DNA of 64,000 nucleotides, taken from positions 62,001 to 126,000 of the forward strand of contig JAGVWE010000003.1 of NCBI GenBank assembly GCA_018304425.1, in the 5' to 3' direction. This document shows, piece after piece, positions 41,658 through 48,721 of the stretch (its first letter is position 1; every line of letters begins with the position of its first letter). Both the position numbers and the translations under genes were made by a program. Under the pieces are notes generated by a model. It was not told where the DNA came from, made no database searches, and was given only the letters and a program-made list of their open reading frames with translations. This DNA comes from Candidatus Iainarchaeum sp. GTDB taxonomy: Archaea; Iainarchaeota; Iainarchaeia; Iainarchaeales; UBA10219.

Positions 41658-41677
41658 TTATATTTAATGTTATATAA
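41658..41677 (+). promoter_or_regulatory. Promoter/operator of the RHH gene
   Basis: Perfect inverted repeat TTATAT-N8-ATATAA overlapping the TATA box, 19 bases before the ATG. The position would let the ribbon-helix-helix protein encoded next shut off its own promoter. Confidence 0.6.
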
Positions 41678-41695
41678 GCTTCTAAAGGCGCGGGC

Positions 41696-41965
41696 ATGAA
41701 AATGAAGCAGTACAACCTGGTCATTGATGAGAAACTGATCGACGAAGTGGACCGCTTCATCCGGAAGCGGGGATTGTTCCACTCGCGCTCGGACTTCATC
41801 CGGGACGCCATCCGGTCGCGGCTCATCGAAATCAAGAAAGTCGTCTTCGAAGAAGAGGCCGCGGCCAGGCACGAACACGACCACCCGGACGAGGAAACCA
41901 GCAAGGAAGCCATGGAAGCCCTCCTCAAGGCCCACGACGAGAAGAAGTTCACGGGCGTGCACTAG
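41696..41965 (+). CDS. Ribbon-helix-helix regulator with His-rich segment
   Basis: 89 residues. The first 45 (KQYNLVIDEKLIDEVDRFIRK then SRSDFIRDAIRSRL) form a classic RHH DNA-binding domain. A short HEHDHPDEE stretch near residues 62-70 could bind metal, as in NikR-like sensors, though the NikR ACT domain is absent. The gene ends with GTG CAC TAG, the first unit of a tandem GTGCAC array. Probably a local repressor of itself, and perhaps of the divergent giant surface gene. Leaderless. Confidence 0.85.
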   Translation: MKMKQYNLVIDEKLIDEVDRFIRKRGLFHSRSDFIRDAIRSRLIEIKKVVFEEEAAARHEHDHPDEETSKEAMEALLKAHDEKKFTGVH

Positions 41966-41991
41966 CGTGCACTAGCGTGCACGAGGTGCAC
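41956..41991. repeat. Tandem GTGCAC palindromes at helical spacing
   Basis: GTGCAC at 41957, 41967, 41977 and 41986, that is steps of 10, 10 and 9 bases, with unit GCGTGCACTA repeated. The array overlaps the end of the RHH gene and precedes the promoter of the next gene. One-turn spacing suggests cooperative binding of a repressor, or simple slippage duplication. Confidence 0.65.
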
Positions 41992-42036
41992 GACCCACGG
42001 ACGCGCAGGGCATAAATCCGCTTTATTAATTCTTTT

Positions 42037-42828
42037 ATGCACCTTATTTCAGGGGATGGAATGGCAGCAATCGGCTCTTCGAATGGCAGGTTCGCACTGG
42101 TCTTGTCCGAAAAGGAGTTCAACGAGCTGGGTTTCGAGCCCAACCACGAGTTCGAGGTCGTGAAGGCCAAGCCCGGTTTGTGGGTGGTGGTGGACAAGGG
42201 CGTGAAGCCCGTGGACGCTCTTGACCGGGAAACGGCCGAACTGGAGAAAAAAATCGGCGGACTACTGCGTGGAAAGGGCTTGAGCGAGCGCGTGGAAGGC
42301 AAGTTCGAGAAGTACTTGAACAACAAGGAACTCGCGCACTTCCAGAAAATGCTGAAAGAAAAGAAAATCATCCTGTTCAAGCTCAACGAGAGCTACAAGC
42401 ACGGCGTCTACAAGCTGCCCGAAGAAATCGAGGCCCGGAAAAGCCCTTCCGCCCCGCAGGCCCCGGCGGACCCCGCGGCCGAGAAAAAACCCGAAGACTA
42501 TTCCCTGGAAACAGACGGCTTCGCGGTGCTGCGGAACGAGGGCGAGGCCCGGAAGGCCTCCGAGGGCCTGCGCGACCAGATAAGGGCGGGAACCATCAAG
42601 GGCTTGAAGTCCTTTGAAGGCGATTACTTCCTGGTGCGGGTCGAGGCCCTGGCAAAGCACCGAAAGCGGTTGCTCGACTACCTGGCGACCAAGAAGCTGA
42701 CCGGCATCGAGAACGCGGCAAAAGACTTAAATATGTCCAAGACCCTTATCAGGGTGGTGGCCGAGTTCCTCAAAGAGGACGGCGAGATAGCCGAGAAGCG
42801 AAAGGGCTTGTACCAGCTCATCACGTGA
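42037..42828 (+). CDS. Unknown protein, AbrB-like N-terminus and winged-helix C-terminus
   Basis: 263 residues. The N-terminal 60 (GRFALVLSEKEFNELGFEPNHEFEVVKA) resemble a swapped-hairpin AbrB fold; a charged middle with an Ala/Pro linker (about 130-150) follows; the last 70 (TGIENAAKDLNMSKTLIRVVAEFLKEDG) look like a winged helix. Two DNA-binding-like ends suggest a chromatin or transcription factor, but I recognise no named family. ATG 42061 is an alternative start. The next gene begins six bases after this stop, so they are an operon. Confidence 0.65.
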   Translation: MHLISGDGMAAIGSSNGRFALVLSEKEFNELGFEPNHEFEVVKAKPGLWVVVDKGVKPVDALDRETAELEKKIGGLLRGKGLSERVEGKFEKYLNNKELAHFQKMLKEKKIILFKLNESYKHGVYKLPEEIEARKSPSAPQAPADPAAEKKPEDYSLETDGFAVLRNEGEARKASEGLRDQIRAGTIKGLKSFEGDYFLVRVEALAKHRKRLLDYLATKKLTGIENAAKDLNMSKTLIRVVAEFLKEDGEIAEKRKGLYQLIT

Positions 42829-42833
42829 CCTCC

Positions 42834-43202
42834 ATGAAAGTCTTGATTCCCCTGCTGTCCAAGCAAGAGGATTCCCCTGAATTCGTCGAGAAAGCCACGA
42901 AGGGCGCGCTCGAAGTGTTCCTGGTGCTGGTCATCGACCCCTCGGACCTGGCCGGCGAGTTCGGCTTCGCCGCCCACGAAATCTCGAAGGGCAACAAGAT
43001 GATGGGCCTCGTCACCGAGTTGATTGGCCCCGAGAAAGCCGTGCACCAAATCGTGGAATGGGGCGAGACCCTCAGCAAAATCGAGAACCTCTACAAGCTC
43101 AAGGAAGCCGACGAAATCTGCTTGAAAAAACAGGACAACTACTGGTTCCAGGACATCGTCAAGAAACTCAAGGAAAAAGACTTGAAAGTGAAGGTCATCT
43201 GA
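42834..43202 (+). CDS. Small protein, universal-stress-protein-like
   Basis: 122 residues. The start MKVLIPLLSKQEDSPEFVEKATKGA and the alternating strands and helices recall one UspA domain, but the glycine-rich ATP loop of UspA is not obvious (KMMGLVTELIG is the nearest region). A helical end is rich in Lys. Second gene of a pair with the AbrB-like gene. The ATG at 42834 is preferred over a GTG three codons upstream that overlaps the previous stop. Function unknown. Confidence 0.55.
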   Translation: MKVLIPLLSKQEDSPEFVEKATKGALEVFLVLVIDPSDLAGEFGFAAHEISKGNKMMGLVTELIGPEKAVHQIVEWGETLSKIENLYKLKEADEICLKKQDNYWFQDIVKKLKEKDLKVKVI

Positions 43203-43214
43203 CGCTTACCGTTT

Positions 43215-44348
43215 CTATTTCTTTCCCGGCGCCCACAGGAACTTTTCCGGCTGGGCGCGCTGCCTCGCCGCCTGGTGCTTGGCCAGGAACGCGGTCAGCT
43301 TCTCGATGAGGATGGCCTTGAGTTCCCCGCTCAGCAGCTTGCCCGACTTGTAGTCGCGGTAGATGCGCTCGAGCTTCGCGTCGTCTTCCTCGAAGAACAG
43401 CAGCCACTGGTAGCTTACGTCAACGTCGGGGTTCCCGCCCAGGCGCCGGTGCGCTTCCACGGTTTCCCTGCCGCCGGAAAACGCGTACTTGTTTATCTTC
43501 TGCTTCACGGCCTTCGCGTCATCCGTGGTGTAAATGGTTGCCTGGTCGCCGCTCGTGCTGGACATCTTGCCGTCCTTCTCCATCCCCGCCAGACCCGGAA
43601 GGAAACGGCACTGAATCGACGCGGGCTTCGGATAACCCAGCCTGGGAATCACGTCCCTCGAAACCCGGAAATGCGGGTCCTGGTCGATGGCGTGGGGAAT
43701 CAGGCAAGGCAGGGGCTTCTTTCGCAGGACGCTGGGCAGGAAAGCCGGCACGGCCTGCATCGCCGTGTAAAAGATGGCGCCGATGTTCTGCTCATTAGAG
43801 AAGCCGAAGGCGGCCTTGGCGGTGGAAAACGTAATGCGCTTCGCCACCTTGATGGCCTCCGGAAACATCACGCCCGCGTGCCGCGTGTCGACGAGGAAAT
43901 GCGTTTTCTTTGGGTCGAAGCCCAACGCGATGACGTCCTTCATGTTCTCCTCGGTGTAGCGAGCGGTTTCCTCCAGCGTGAGCTCCTCCTTGAACAAGAA
44001 CTTCTCCTCGTCCGGGAACTGGAACCACAACTCCACGTCGAAGACGTCCTGCAACCACTTGGTGAAGAGCCAGGGCACCAGGTGACCCAAATGGGTGTTG
44101 CCGGACGGCGCGCGGCCCGTGTACAAGAAGAACCGGTTGCCCTTCTCGTATTCGTCGAGGATGAATTTCAGGTCCCGGTGGGCGAAGAATATATGCCGCC
44201 GGAGCAGGTGATGCAGAACCAGGCCCTTCTTCTTGGCGTGCTTTTCCAGGCGCGCCAGCAGCGCGGAATCGATTTTCTCGACGCCGAACTCCTGGACGAT
44301 CTTGTCGTAGTCGATGGTGCCCTTTACTTCCCAGGGCGTGAGGGTCAT
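43215..44348 (-). CDS. trpS: Tryptophanyl-tRNA synthetase, archaeal/eukaryotic type
   Basis: 377 residues, class Ic. Charges tRNA-Trp. The archaeal-type N-terminus LTPWEVKGTIDYDKIV is present. The HIGH-like signature is in GRAPSGNTHLGHL, and KMSST carries the KMSKS loop. ATG 44348 begins the family homology; ATGs at 44360 and 44366 are possible because the shared TATA predicts a transcript start near 44358. Diverges from the tRNA-splicing endonuclease gene from one TATA element. Confidence 0.97.
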   Translation of the reverse strand: MTLTPWEVKGTIDYDKIVQEFGVEKIDSALLARLEKHAKKKGLVLHHLLRRHIFFAHRDLKFILDEYEKGNRFFLYTGRAPSGNTHLGHLVPWLFTKWLQDVFDVELWFQFPDEEKFLFKEELTLEETARYTEENMKDVIALGFDPKKTHFLVDTRHAGVMFPEAIKVAKRITFSTAKAAFGFSNEQNIGAIFYTAMQAVPAFLPSVLRKKPLPCLIPHAIDQDPHFRVSRDVIPRLGYPKPASIQCRFLPGLAGMEKDGKMSSTSGDQATIYTTDDAKAVKQKINKYAFSGGRETVEAHRRLGGNPDVDVSYQWLLFFEEDDAKLERIYRDYKSGKLLSGELKAILIEKLTAFLAKHQAARQRAQPEKFLWAPGKK

Positions 44349-44381
44349 CCCGGCAACCATAGCCAAGAACAGGGGTTAAAC

Positions 44382-44392
44382 GGTTTATATTG
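44382..44392. promoter_or_regulatory. Shared divergent TATA, trpS / endA
   Basis: GGTTTATATTGC reads as a TATA box on both strands. Its centre is about 27 bases before the endA ATG and about 26-38 bases before the trpS ATGs. Confidence 0.6.
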
Positions 44393-44413
44393 CTTTCGGG
44401 GGGCAGTAACTGC

Positions 44414-44923
44414 ATGGCCTTGCTCTTGGAAAACAAGGTGCTCGTGCACGAGCGGAGGACGGCCGACCAGTTCACCCAAAAGGGCTTCGGCGAGCGCGAA
44501 GACCGCGACCTCGTCCTCGACCTCTGGGAAGCCGCTTACCTCTGCGACAAGGAAAAACTCGAAGTCGTGGACGAGCACCGCAAGCCGGTTGCCCGCGACC
44601 AGTTGCTGGCCCACGCCGGCAAGAAGGACAAGCGGTTTTACTCGAAGTACCTGGTCTACGCCGACCTCCGCACCCGCGGCTACATCGTGAAGACCGGCTT
44701 CAAGTTCGGGGCCGACTTCCGCGTCTACCCCCGCGGCAAGAAACCCGGCGAAGCCCACACCGAGTGGGTCGTGCACGTCTTCACCCAGGACGACAAGTTC
44801 ACGTTCACCGAGTTCAGCCGCATGGTGCGCCTCGCCGGCAACCTGAAAACCAAGATGCTGGCCGCGGTCGTGGACGCCGAAAACGCAGTCAACTATTACG
44901 CCGTTGACCGCGTGACGCCGTGA
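44414..44923 (+). CDS. endA: tRNA-splicing endonuclease
   Basis: 169 residues, the size of homotetrameric archaeal EndA. Cuts tRNA and rRNA introns at bulge-helix-bulge sites. Catalytic triad is visible: Y105 (DFRVYPRG), H115 (AHTEW) and a lysine at 145 or 147 (NLKTKMLAAVVD). ATG 44414 fits the TATA at 44382-44392 for a leaderless message; the eight preceding in-frame codons are unlikely to be coding. Confidence 0.95.
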   Translation: MALLLENKVLVHERRTADQFTQKGFGEREDRDLVLDLWEAAYLCDKEKLEVVDEHRKPVARDQLLAHAGKKDKRFYSKYLVYADLRTRGYIVKTGFKFGADFRVYPRGKKPGEAHTEWVVHVFTQDDKFTFTEFSRMVRLAGNLKTKMLAAVVDAENAVNYYAVDRVTP

Positions 44924-44932
44924 ATGGCCAGG

Positions 44933-45208
44933 TCAATCTACCCTCACCCCCAGCGTCCGGCGGATGATAGACTTGATTTCCTGCGCACGCTCCGGATTGA
45001 GGGAGACCTGGAGGCCATAATTGGTTGGCTTCTTGAACACCAACCCCATGTGAATGAGCTCGTCGGCGGCCTCCATGGCTTTGCCCCTCAAATGGGATTT
45101 AAAGCCGCGGGCCACGTGTTCATAGGCTGCATGGGAGCCGCCGTATTTATGGCGTCTGTGGAGGTTGTAAAGCACTTCCGCCATAATTACGTCAAATGAC
45201 GTGTCCAT
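44933..45208 (-). CDS. Small protein, probable helix-turn-helix
   Basis: 91 residues with the conserved-looking core MAEVLYNLHRRHKYGGSHAAYEHVARG and GKAMEAADELIHMGLVFKKP, suggesting a winged helix. I do not know a named family. A plus-strand frame covers nearly the same bases, but this strand has the right promoter distance (28 bases from the TATA centre) and better composition. Tail-to-tail with endA. Confidence 0.65.
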   Translation of the reverse strand: MDTSFDVIMAEVLYNLHRRHKYGGSHAAYEHVARGFKSHLRGKAMEAADELIHMGLVFKKPTNYGLQVSLNPERAQEIKSIIRRTLGVRVD

Positions 45209-45227
45209 GTAATCATACTTTCAACGT

Positions 45228-45241
45228 ATGTTCTTAAATAC
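45228..45241. promoter_or_regulatory. Shared divergent TATA between two small HTH genes
   Basis: TTCTTAAATACC lies with its centre 28 bases from both starts (45208 minus, 45264 plus). A CATAC-N7-GTATG inverted repeat (about 45214-45230) sits on the minus-strand side and may be an operator. Confidence 0.65.
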
Positions 45242-45263
45242 CTGAGCTGCACAAGGTTCTACT

Positions 45264-45617
45264 ATGGAAAAATACGAATACGGGCCCACCATTACCACGG
45301 AATTTTTTGGCGACACCCCCTTCTGGAGGCTTGTGGACGAGTTCATTGCCGGCATCCACCAAGACTTCTCCAAAAAGGAAATCACTGAAATCGCTTGCGT
45401 CAGCAAGGCAGCCACCTTCAAGCACTGGCCCAAGCTCGTGAAGTACGGCCTCATCAAGCCCACCCGCCGCTACGGCAAGGCCCAGCTCTATACCCTCAAC
45501 CGCGAAAGCAAGCTGGTGAAGGCCCTGCTCCAACTGGAATGGGAACTCATCGACCGCGAACCCCTCCCCACCAAAACCGAGCAAGCGGTGGCTGCGCCTG
45601 CCACAAAAGCAAAGTGA
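45264..45617 (+). CDS. Winged-helix transcription regulator
   Basis: 117 residues. The core DFSKKEITEIACVSKAATFKHWPKLVKYGLIKPTRR is a winged helix with recognition helix near residues 47-58. The N-terminus is short and acidic; the C-terminus is low-complexity (EQAVAAPATKAK). MarR/ArsR-like families are possible. Leaderless, from the TATA shared with the divergent small HTH gene. A CGCGGC hairpin follows at 45677. Confidence 0.75.
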   Translation: MEKYEYGPTITTEFFGDTPFWRLVDEFIAGIHQDFSKKEITEIACVSKAATFKHWPKLVKYGLIKPTRRYGKAQLYTLNRESKLVKALLQLEWELIDREPLPTKTEQAVAAPATKAK

Positions 45618-45676
45618 AACCGGGCAAAACGCATATTAATTCCGGCCCAACCAATTATGGCATGCCCCATGGACCC

Positions 45677-45694
45677 CGCGGCTATTATGCCGCG
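45677..45694. terminator. Hairpin after the winged-helix gene
   Basis: CGCGGC-TATTAT-GCCGCG, a perfect 6-bp stem 60 bases after the stop codon. Could end the transcript or bind a protein. Confidence 0.4.
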
Positions 45695-45740
45695 TCCTTC
45701 GTGGACGTTGGATGAGGCTTTGCCTGGGTTTCACCCACCC

Positions 45741-45750
45741 ATATATAAAG
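45741..45750 (+). promoter_or_regulatory. TATA box of the DsbA-like gene
   Basis: ATATATAAAG, a near-ideal TATA box 41 bases before the ATG, giving a leader of about 20 bases. Confidence 0.7.
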
Positions 45751-45790
45751 TTTCAGCATCAATGGATTGTAATTCCTTGAGTGGGCCGCC

Positions 45791-46714
45791 ATGATTTGCT
45801 TGATTGCCTTGGTCGTTTTCGGCGTGCTAGCCATCTTCAGCGCCAAGCATAGGCCATTGGCCCGGGAAGCCCTGGACTGTGTGCTGCGCCGCATCACGTT
45901 CCGGCCCTGCGTGGCCAACCTCGACCAGAAGCTCAAGGGCCAGACCGCGGGCTGGCTGCTCGAACACGCGCCCTGGCTTGCCAAGCCAGTCTACAAGAAC
46001 TTTGAATTTATTTCCTGGGTTTTCACCTTCCTCCTCTTCCTGAGCATCGCGGGCTCGCTGTGGGGGTTCTACAACTGGTGGGCTTATGGCAACTGCAATG
46101 GCCCCGAGCAAACGGGTTTCTGCGTGTTCAACGCGGTGGCGAAAGGCGAGGGCCTTAACTGGGGCTCCCTACTTGGCTTGAAGCCCGCGCTCACGCGGCC
46201 GGAAGGCAAAGCCGGTTGGCTGATTGGAAGCCCGGACGCGGAACTCACCGTCATCGAGTTTGGTTGCTACTCGTGTCCCTACACCAAGCAAGCCGAGCCC
46301 GTGGTCAAGCAATTGCTGGAACACTACCAGGGCCGCGTAAACGTTTTGTTCAAGGTGTTCCCGATTCCCGCGCACCCCTACGCCAAGGAGATGGCGTTGG
46401 CCGCCGAGGCCGCCGGCATGCAGGGAAAGTGGCTGGAAATGCACGAAAAACTGTTTGAACGCCAGGACTTCGCGAGGCTGAACGGCGAAAAAGAAATCAA
46501 GGCGATTGCAGGGAGCCTGGGACTGGACTTGGAGCGGTTTGAAAGAGACTTCAAGTCCGCGCAAGCCTTTGAACGCGTGGTCGCGACTTCTGCGGAGGGC
46601 GAGAAGGCCGGCATCTACGGCACGCCCACCTTTTTCATCGGCGAAAAAACCGTGGTCGGCCCCAAAGAGTTCGAAGAAATGCGGGCACTGATTGACGGCG
46701 AACTCGGAAAGTGA
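45791..46714 (+). CDS. Membrane-anchored DsbA-like thiol oxidoreductase
   Basis: 307 residues. Two N-terminal transmembrane segments (1-17 and about 75-97), then a thioredoxin/DsbA-type domain. Active site C159-Y-S-C162 lies in FGCYSCPYTKQ and the cis-proline loop is GTPTFF. The domain would face outside and form or shuffle disulphides in exported proteins. The Cys-rich giant surface protein and the lipoproteins in this window are candidate substrates. An extra C30/C40 pair (CVLRRITFRPC) sits after the first helix. Confidence 0.9.
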   Translation: MICLIALVVFGVLAIFSAKHRPLAREALDCVLRRITFRPCVANLDQKLKGQTAGWLLEHAPWLAKPVYKNFEFISWVFTFLLFLSIAGSLWGFYNWWAYGNCNGPEQTGFCVFNAVAKGEGLNWGSLLGLKPALTRPEGKAGWLIGSPDAELTVIEFGCYSCPYTKQAEPVVKQLLEHYQGRVNVLFKVFPIPAHPYAKEMALAAEAAGMQGKWLEMHEKLFERQDFARLNGEKEIKAIAGSLGLDLERFERDFKSAQAFERVVATSAEGEKAGIYGTPTFFIGEKTVVGPKEFEEMRALIDGELGK

Positions 46715-46784
46715 GCCTCTCGGCTGGCGGGAAAGAAAATGAAGGGGCAAGAGGATAGCTCCTCTTGAACCTTTGCCGTGAAGC

Positions 46785-46961
46785 TTAAAAGTCGTAGGGC
46801 TTTACGGTCTTGCGGCCGTTGGACTCGCATCTCTTGCAGGCCTGCTTGAGCCTTCGCTCGACGAAGTCGTTCAAGGCGTCATAGGTTTCTGCCGAGATCA
46901 TCATGTTCTGGCCCCTAATGAGCTCCGCGATCTTGGACTTAACGATTAATTGCTCCGCCAT
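46785..46961 (-). CDS. Short histone-fold protein A
   Basis: 58 residues. Layout: short helix (IVKSKIAELIRGQ), loop, long helix (AETYDALNDFVERRLKQACKRCESNG), then RKTVKPYDF and stop. This matches the histone fold but the third helix is missing, as in the alpha3-truncated prokaryotic histones. A CxxC pair (CKRC) sits at the end of helix 2. Strong ribosome-binding site GGAGG before the ATG. Follows its paralogue by 25 bases. Confidence 0.8.
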   Translation of the reverse strand: MAEQLIVKSKIAELIRGQNMMISAETYDALNDFVERRLKQACKRCESNGRKTVKPYDF

Positions 46962-46986
46962 GTGTGTTGCCTCCTTTTCCTTCCTT

Positions 46987-47169
46987 TTACTGGGTCAAGT
47001 CGTAGGGCTTAACCGTCTTCCTGCCGTTTGCCTGGCATCGCTCGCAGGCCCGCTTCACCTTGCTTGCTACCAGCATGCTCAAGGTGTCGTAGGCGTCCGA
47101 GGAAACCATCATGTTCTGGCCCCTGATTGTCTCAGCGACCTTGGACTTCACGATGTATGCTTCGACCAT
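46987..47169 (-). CDS. Short histone-fold protein B
   Basis: 60 residues and clearly paralogous to the next gene: IVKSKVAETIRGQNMMVSS, then helix 2 with CERC, then NGRKTVKPYDLTQ. The L2 loop RKTVKP is like the DNA-contacting loop of archaeal histones, and truncation follows soon after. Ribosome-binding site GGGAGGTAA. Both genes share a promoter with a TATA-like TTTATAAAT at about 47250-47258. Confidence 0.8.
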   Translation of the reverse strand: MVEAYIVKSKVAETIRGQNMMVSSDAYDTLSMLVASKVKRACERCQANGRKTVKPYDLTQ

Positions 47170-47247
47170 TGGATTACCTCCCTTCGGTTTACCCCATCAA
47201 TTGGGGCAATCCATCCAGTTAATGGCTACTCAATGCAATTAGTGGAA

Positions 47248-47262
47248 GGATTTATAAAAGCA
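47248..47262 (-). promoter_or_regulatory. TATA box of the histone-fold pair
   Basis: GCTTTTATAAATCC on the minus strand. The leader of roughly 55 bases contains CCCCA-N5-TGGGG (about 47192-47206), which could form a small hairpin before the first ribosome-binding site. Confidence 0.6.
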
Positions 47263-47332
47263 TAGCCAAAAACCCCCCCAAAACGGCCTCCAAATAGGGG
47301 TTTCACGGGCGAATTCGGGGGCTTCCCTGGGT

Positions 47333-47908
47333 TCACGTAAACACGAAGAATAAGCCGAATAACACGAACAGGCCACCTGAAACCAGCTTGAGTTGCTTGC
47401 GGGGCAGCCATTGCTGGAGTTTCCGGCCCAAGAAAATGCTCAACGCGCTGGCCAAGCCAAGGCCCAACGCGACCCCGGCCAGCACCTCAAAGGGGTGGCC
47501 CCACTGAAGGGCCAGCAAGCCCGCCGTTAGCTGGGATTTGTCTCCGAACTCGCTGAAGAAGATGGTGCCAAAGGCGGCCACGAAGGCGTTGCCGGCCTCA
47601 AAGGCCCGGGGTTCGCGCCCGGAACCGTCCTTGAAAGCCCGGTACAAGGAGTAAACGCCCAAACCCACGAACAAGAGGCCACCGCCTGCCTTGACGACCG
47701 ACAAGGGCACGAGCCGGGTGAGCGCGGCCCCAAAGTAGATGGCTACGCCGTCCACGATGATTTCCGCGAACCAGGCCCCCAAGAACACGTGCCAGGCCGA
47801 GCGATAACGAGTTGCAAGGGCCAACAAGAGGAGCTGGGTCTTGTCGCCGACCTCGGCAAGGAACAGGAGGGCAAACGCTGAAACGACGGCTTCCAGGCTA
47901 AAATTCAT
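47333..47908 (-). CDS. GDT1/TMEM165-family (UPF0016) cation transporter
   Basis: 191 residues, six hydrophobic helices. The two hallmark motifs, E-x-G-D-K/R-T/S, appear as AEVGDKTQ (first half) and SEFGDKSQ (second half). Homologues export Mn2+ or exchange Ca2+/Mn2+ for H+. Overlaps the end of the YkgJ-like gene by four bases, so both are on one transcript. A manganese role would fit the SOD elsewhere in the window, which is inference. Confidence 0.92.
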   Translation of the reverse strand: MNFSLEAVVSAFALLFLAEVGDKTQLLLLALATRYRSAWHVFLGAWFAEIIVDGVAIYFGAALTRLVPLSVVKAGGGLLFVGLGVYSLYRAFKDGSGREPRAFEAGNAFVAAFGTIFFSEFGDKSQLTAGLLALQWGHPFEVLAGVALGLGLASALSIFLGRKLQQWLPRKQLKLVSGGLFVLFGLFFVFT

Positions 47909-48669
47909 GGCAACGCCTCACCAGCCCTCACTTCGGCCAGCACCCGCTCCTTCACGGCAGGAAAGTCAATGGAAAAAAGCTTTTCAAGCAATGCCTTCCG
48001 CTGGAAGCCCTTGCCTTCCAGGAATTCATCCAAGGACATGACCGGCTTTCCCCTGACCCGGGTCTCGCCTTCCTGCGAGACCGCCAGCGGTTTGATGATG
48101 CCCTCCCCAATCAACTCGTCCACGAACTGCACCAGCCGCTTTTCGAGTTCTTCCTTGACGCGCGCCCACGCATAGTCGTCCGCATAGTAACGGTGATAGG
48201 CTTGCGCGAGTTCCCGGTTGGAGACGCGCCGCTCGCGGTGCTCGGGAAACGAGGCCGGAAAGAAGTCGTCCGGGCACGAGGTGCCCGCGAACTTCACCAG
48301 GCCGGTGTCGGGCTCCACGAAGGCCGGGCGCACGGGAAACGCGCGACAGTAAACAGGTCGGTGCGCATAATTCGCGCACCGGTTGTCCTCGCGCAGGAAC
48401 AGGCACGGCTCGGAAGCCGAGCACCAGCTGACGCCAATCGCTTGGCCGCTCAACTCATCCCACACCACGCGGCCCCAGCGGATGTCCACCTGCTTCCCCT
48501 GCCGCTTGGCTTCGCGTTCGAAAATTTCTTTTTCGGCCAGGTTCAAGGGCAAGCCGTTGTCCAAGACAAAAAAATGGCCGTAGCTCTGGTTGTGGTAGAA
48601 TTCCTTGCAGCACTTGCCGCACTCGGTGCACTTGAATGGCACAATCGCTGGCCGGGCCTCGGATGCCAT
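47905..48669 (-). CDS. YkgJ-family cysteine-cluster protein
   Basis: 254 residues. The N-terminal FKCTECGKCCKEF motif and later cysteines (SWCSASEPC, RCANYAHRPVYCRAFP) match the zinc- or iron-chelating YkgJ family (PF03692), of unknown role. The C-terminal 100 residues are helical and add to the usual length. Translationally coupled to the cation transporter. The ATG is 26 bases from the centre of the shared TATA. Confidence 0.88.
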   Translation of the reverse strand: MASEARPAIVPFKCTECGKCCKEFYHNQSYGHFFVLDNGLPLNLAEKEIFEREAKRQGKQVDIRWGRVVWDELSGQAIGVSWCSASEPCLFLREDNRCANYAHRPVYCRAFPVRPAFVEPDTGLVKFAGTSCPDDFFPASFPEHRERRVSNRELAQAYHRYYADDYAWARVKEELEKRLVQFVDELIGEGIIKPLAVSQEGETRVRGKPVMSLDEFLEGKGFQRKALLEKLFSIDFPAVKERVLAEVRAGEALP

Positions 48670-48688
48670 GAAAGTAATGGCCGGGAAA

Positions 48689-48700
48689 AGCCTTATTAAC
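48689..48700. promoter_or_regulatory. Shared divergent TATA, YkgJ-like / antiporter
   Basis: GCCTTATTAACC has its centre about 26-27 bases from both start codons (48669 minus, 48722 plus). Confidence 0.65.
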
Positions 48701-48721
48701 CCAGAATTCCTTTATGGGGGC

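Noticed and set aside
44924-45199. Plus-strand open frame between endA and the divergent HTH pair
   Set aside because: It overlaps the minus-strand small protein that has the better promoter distance and residue composition.
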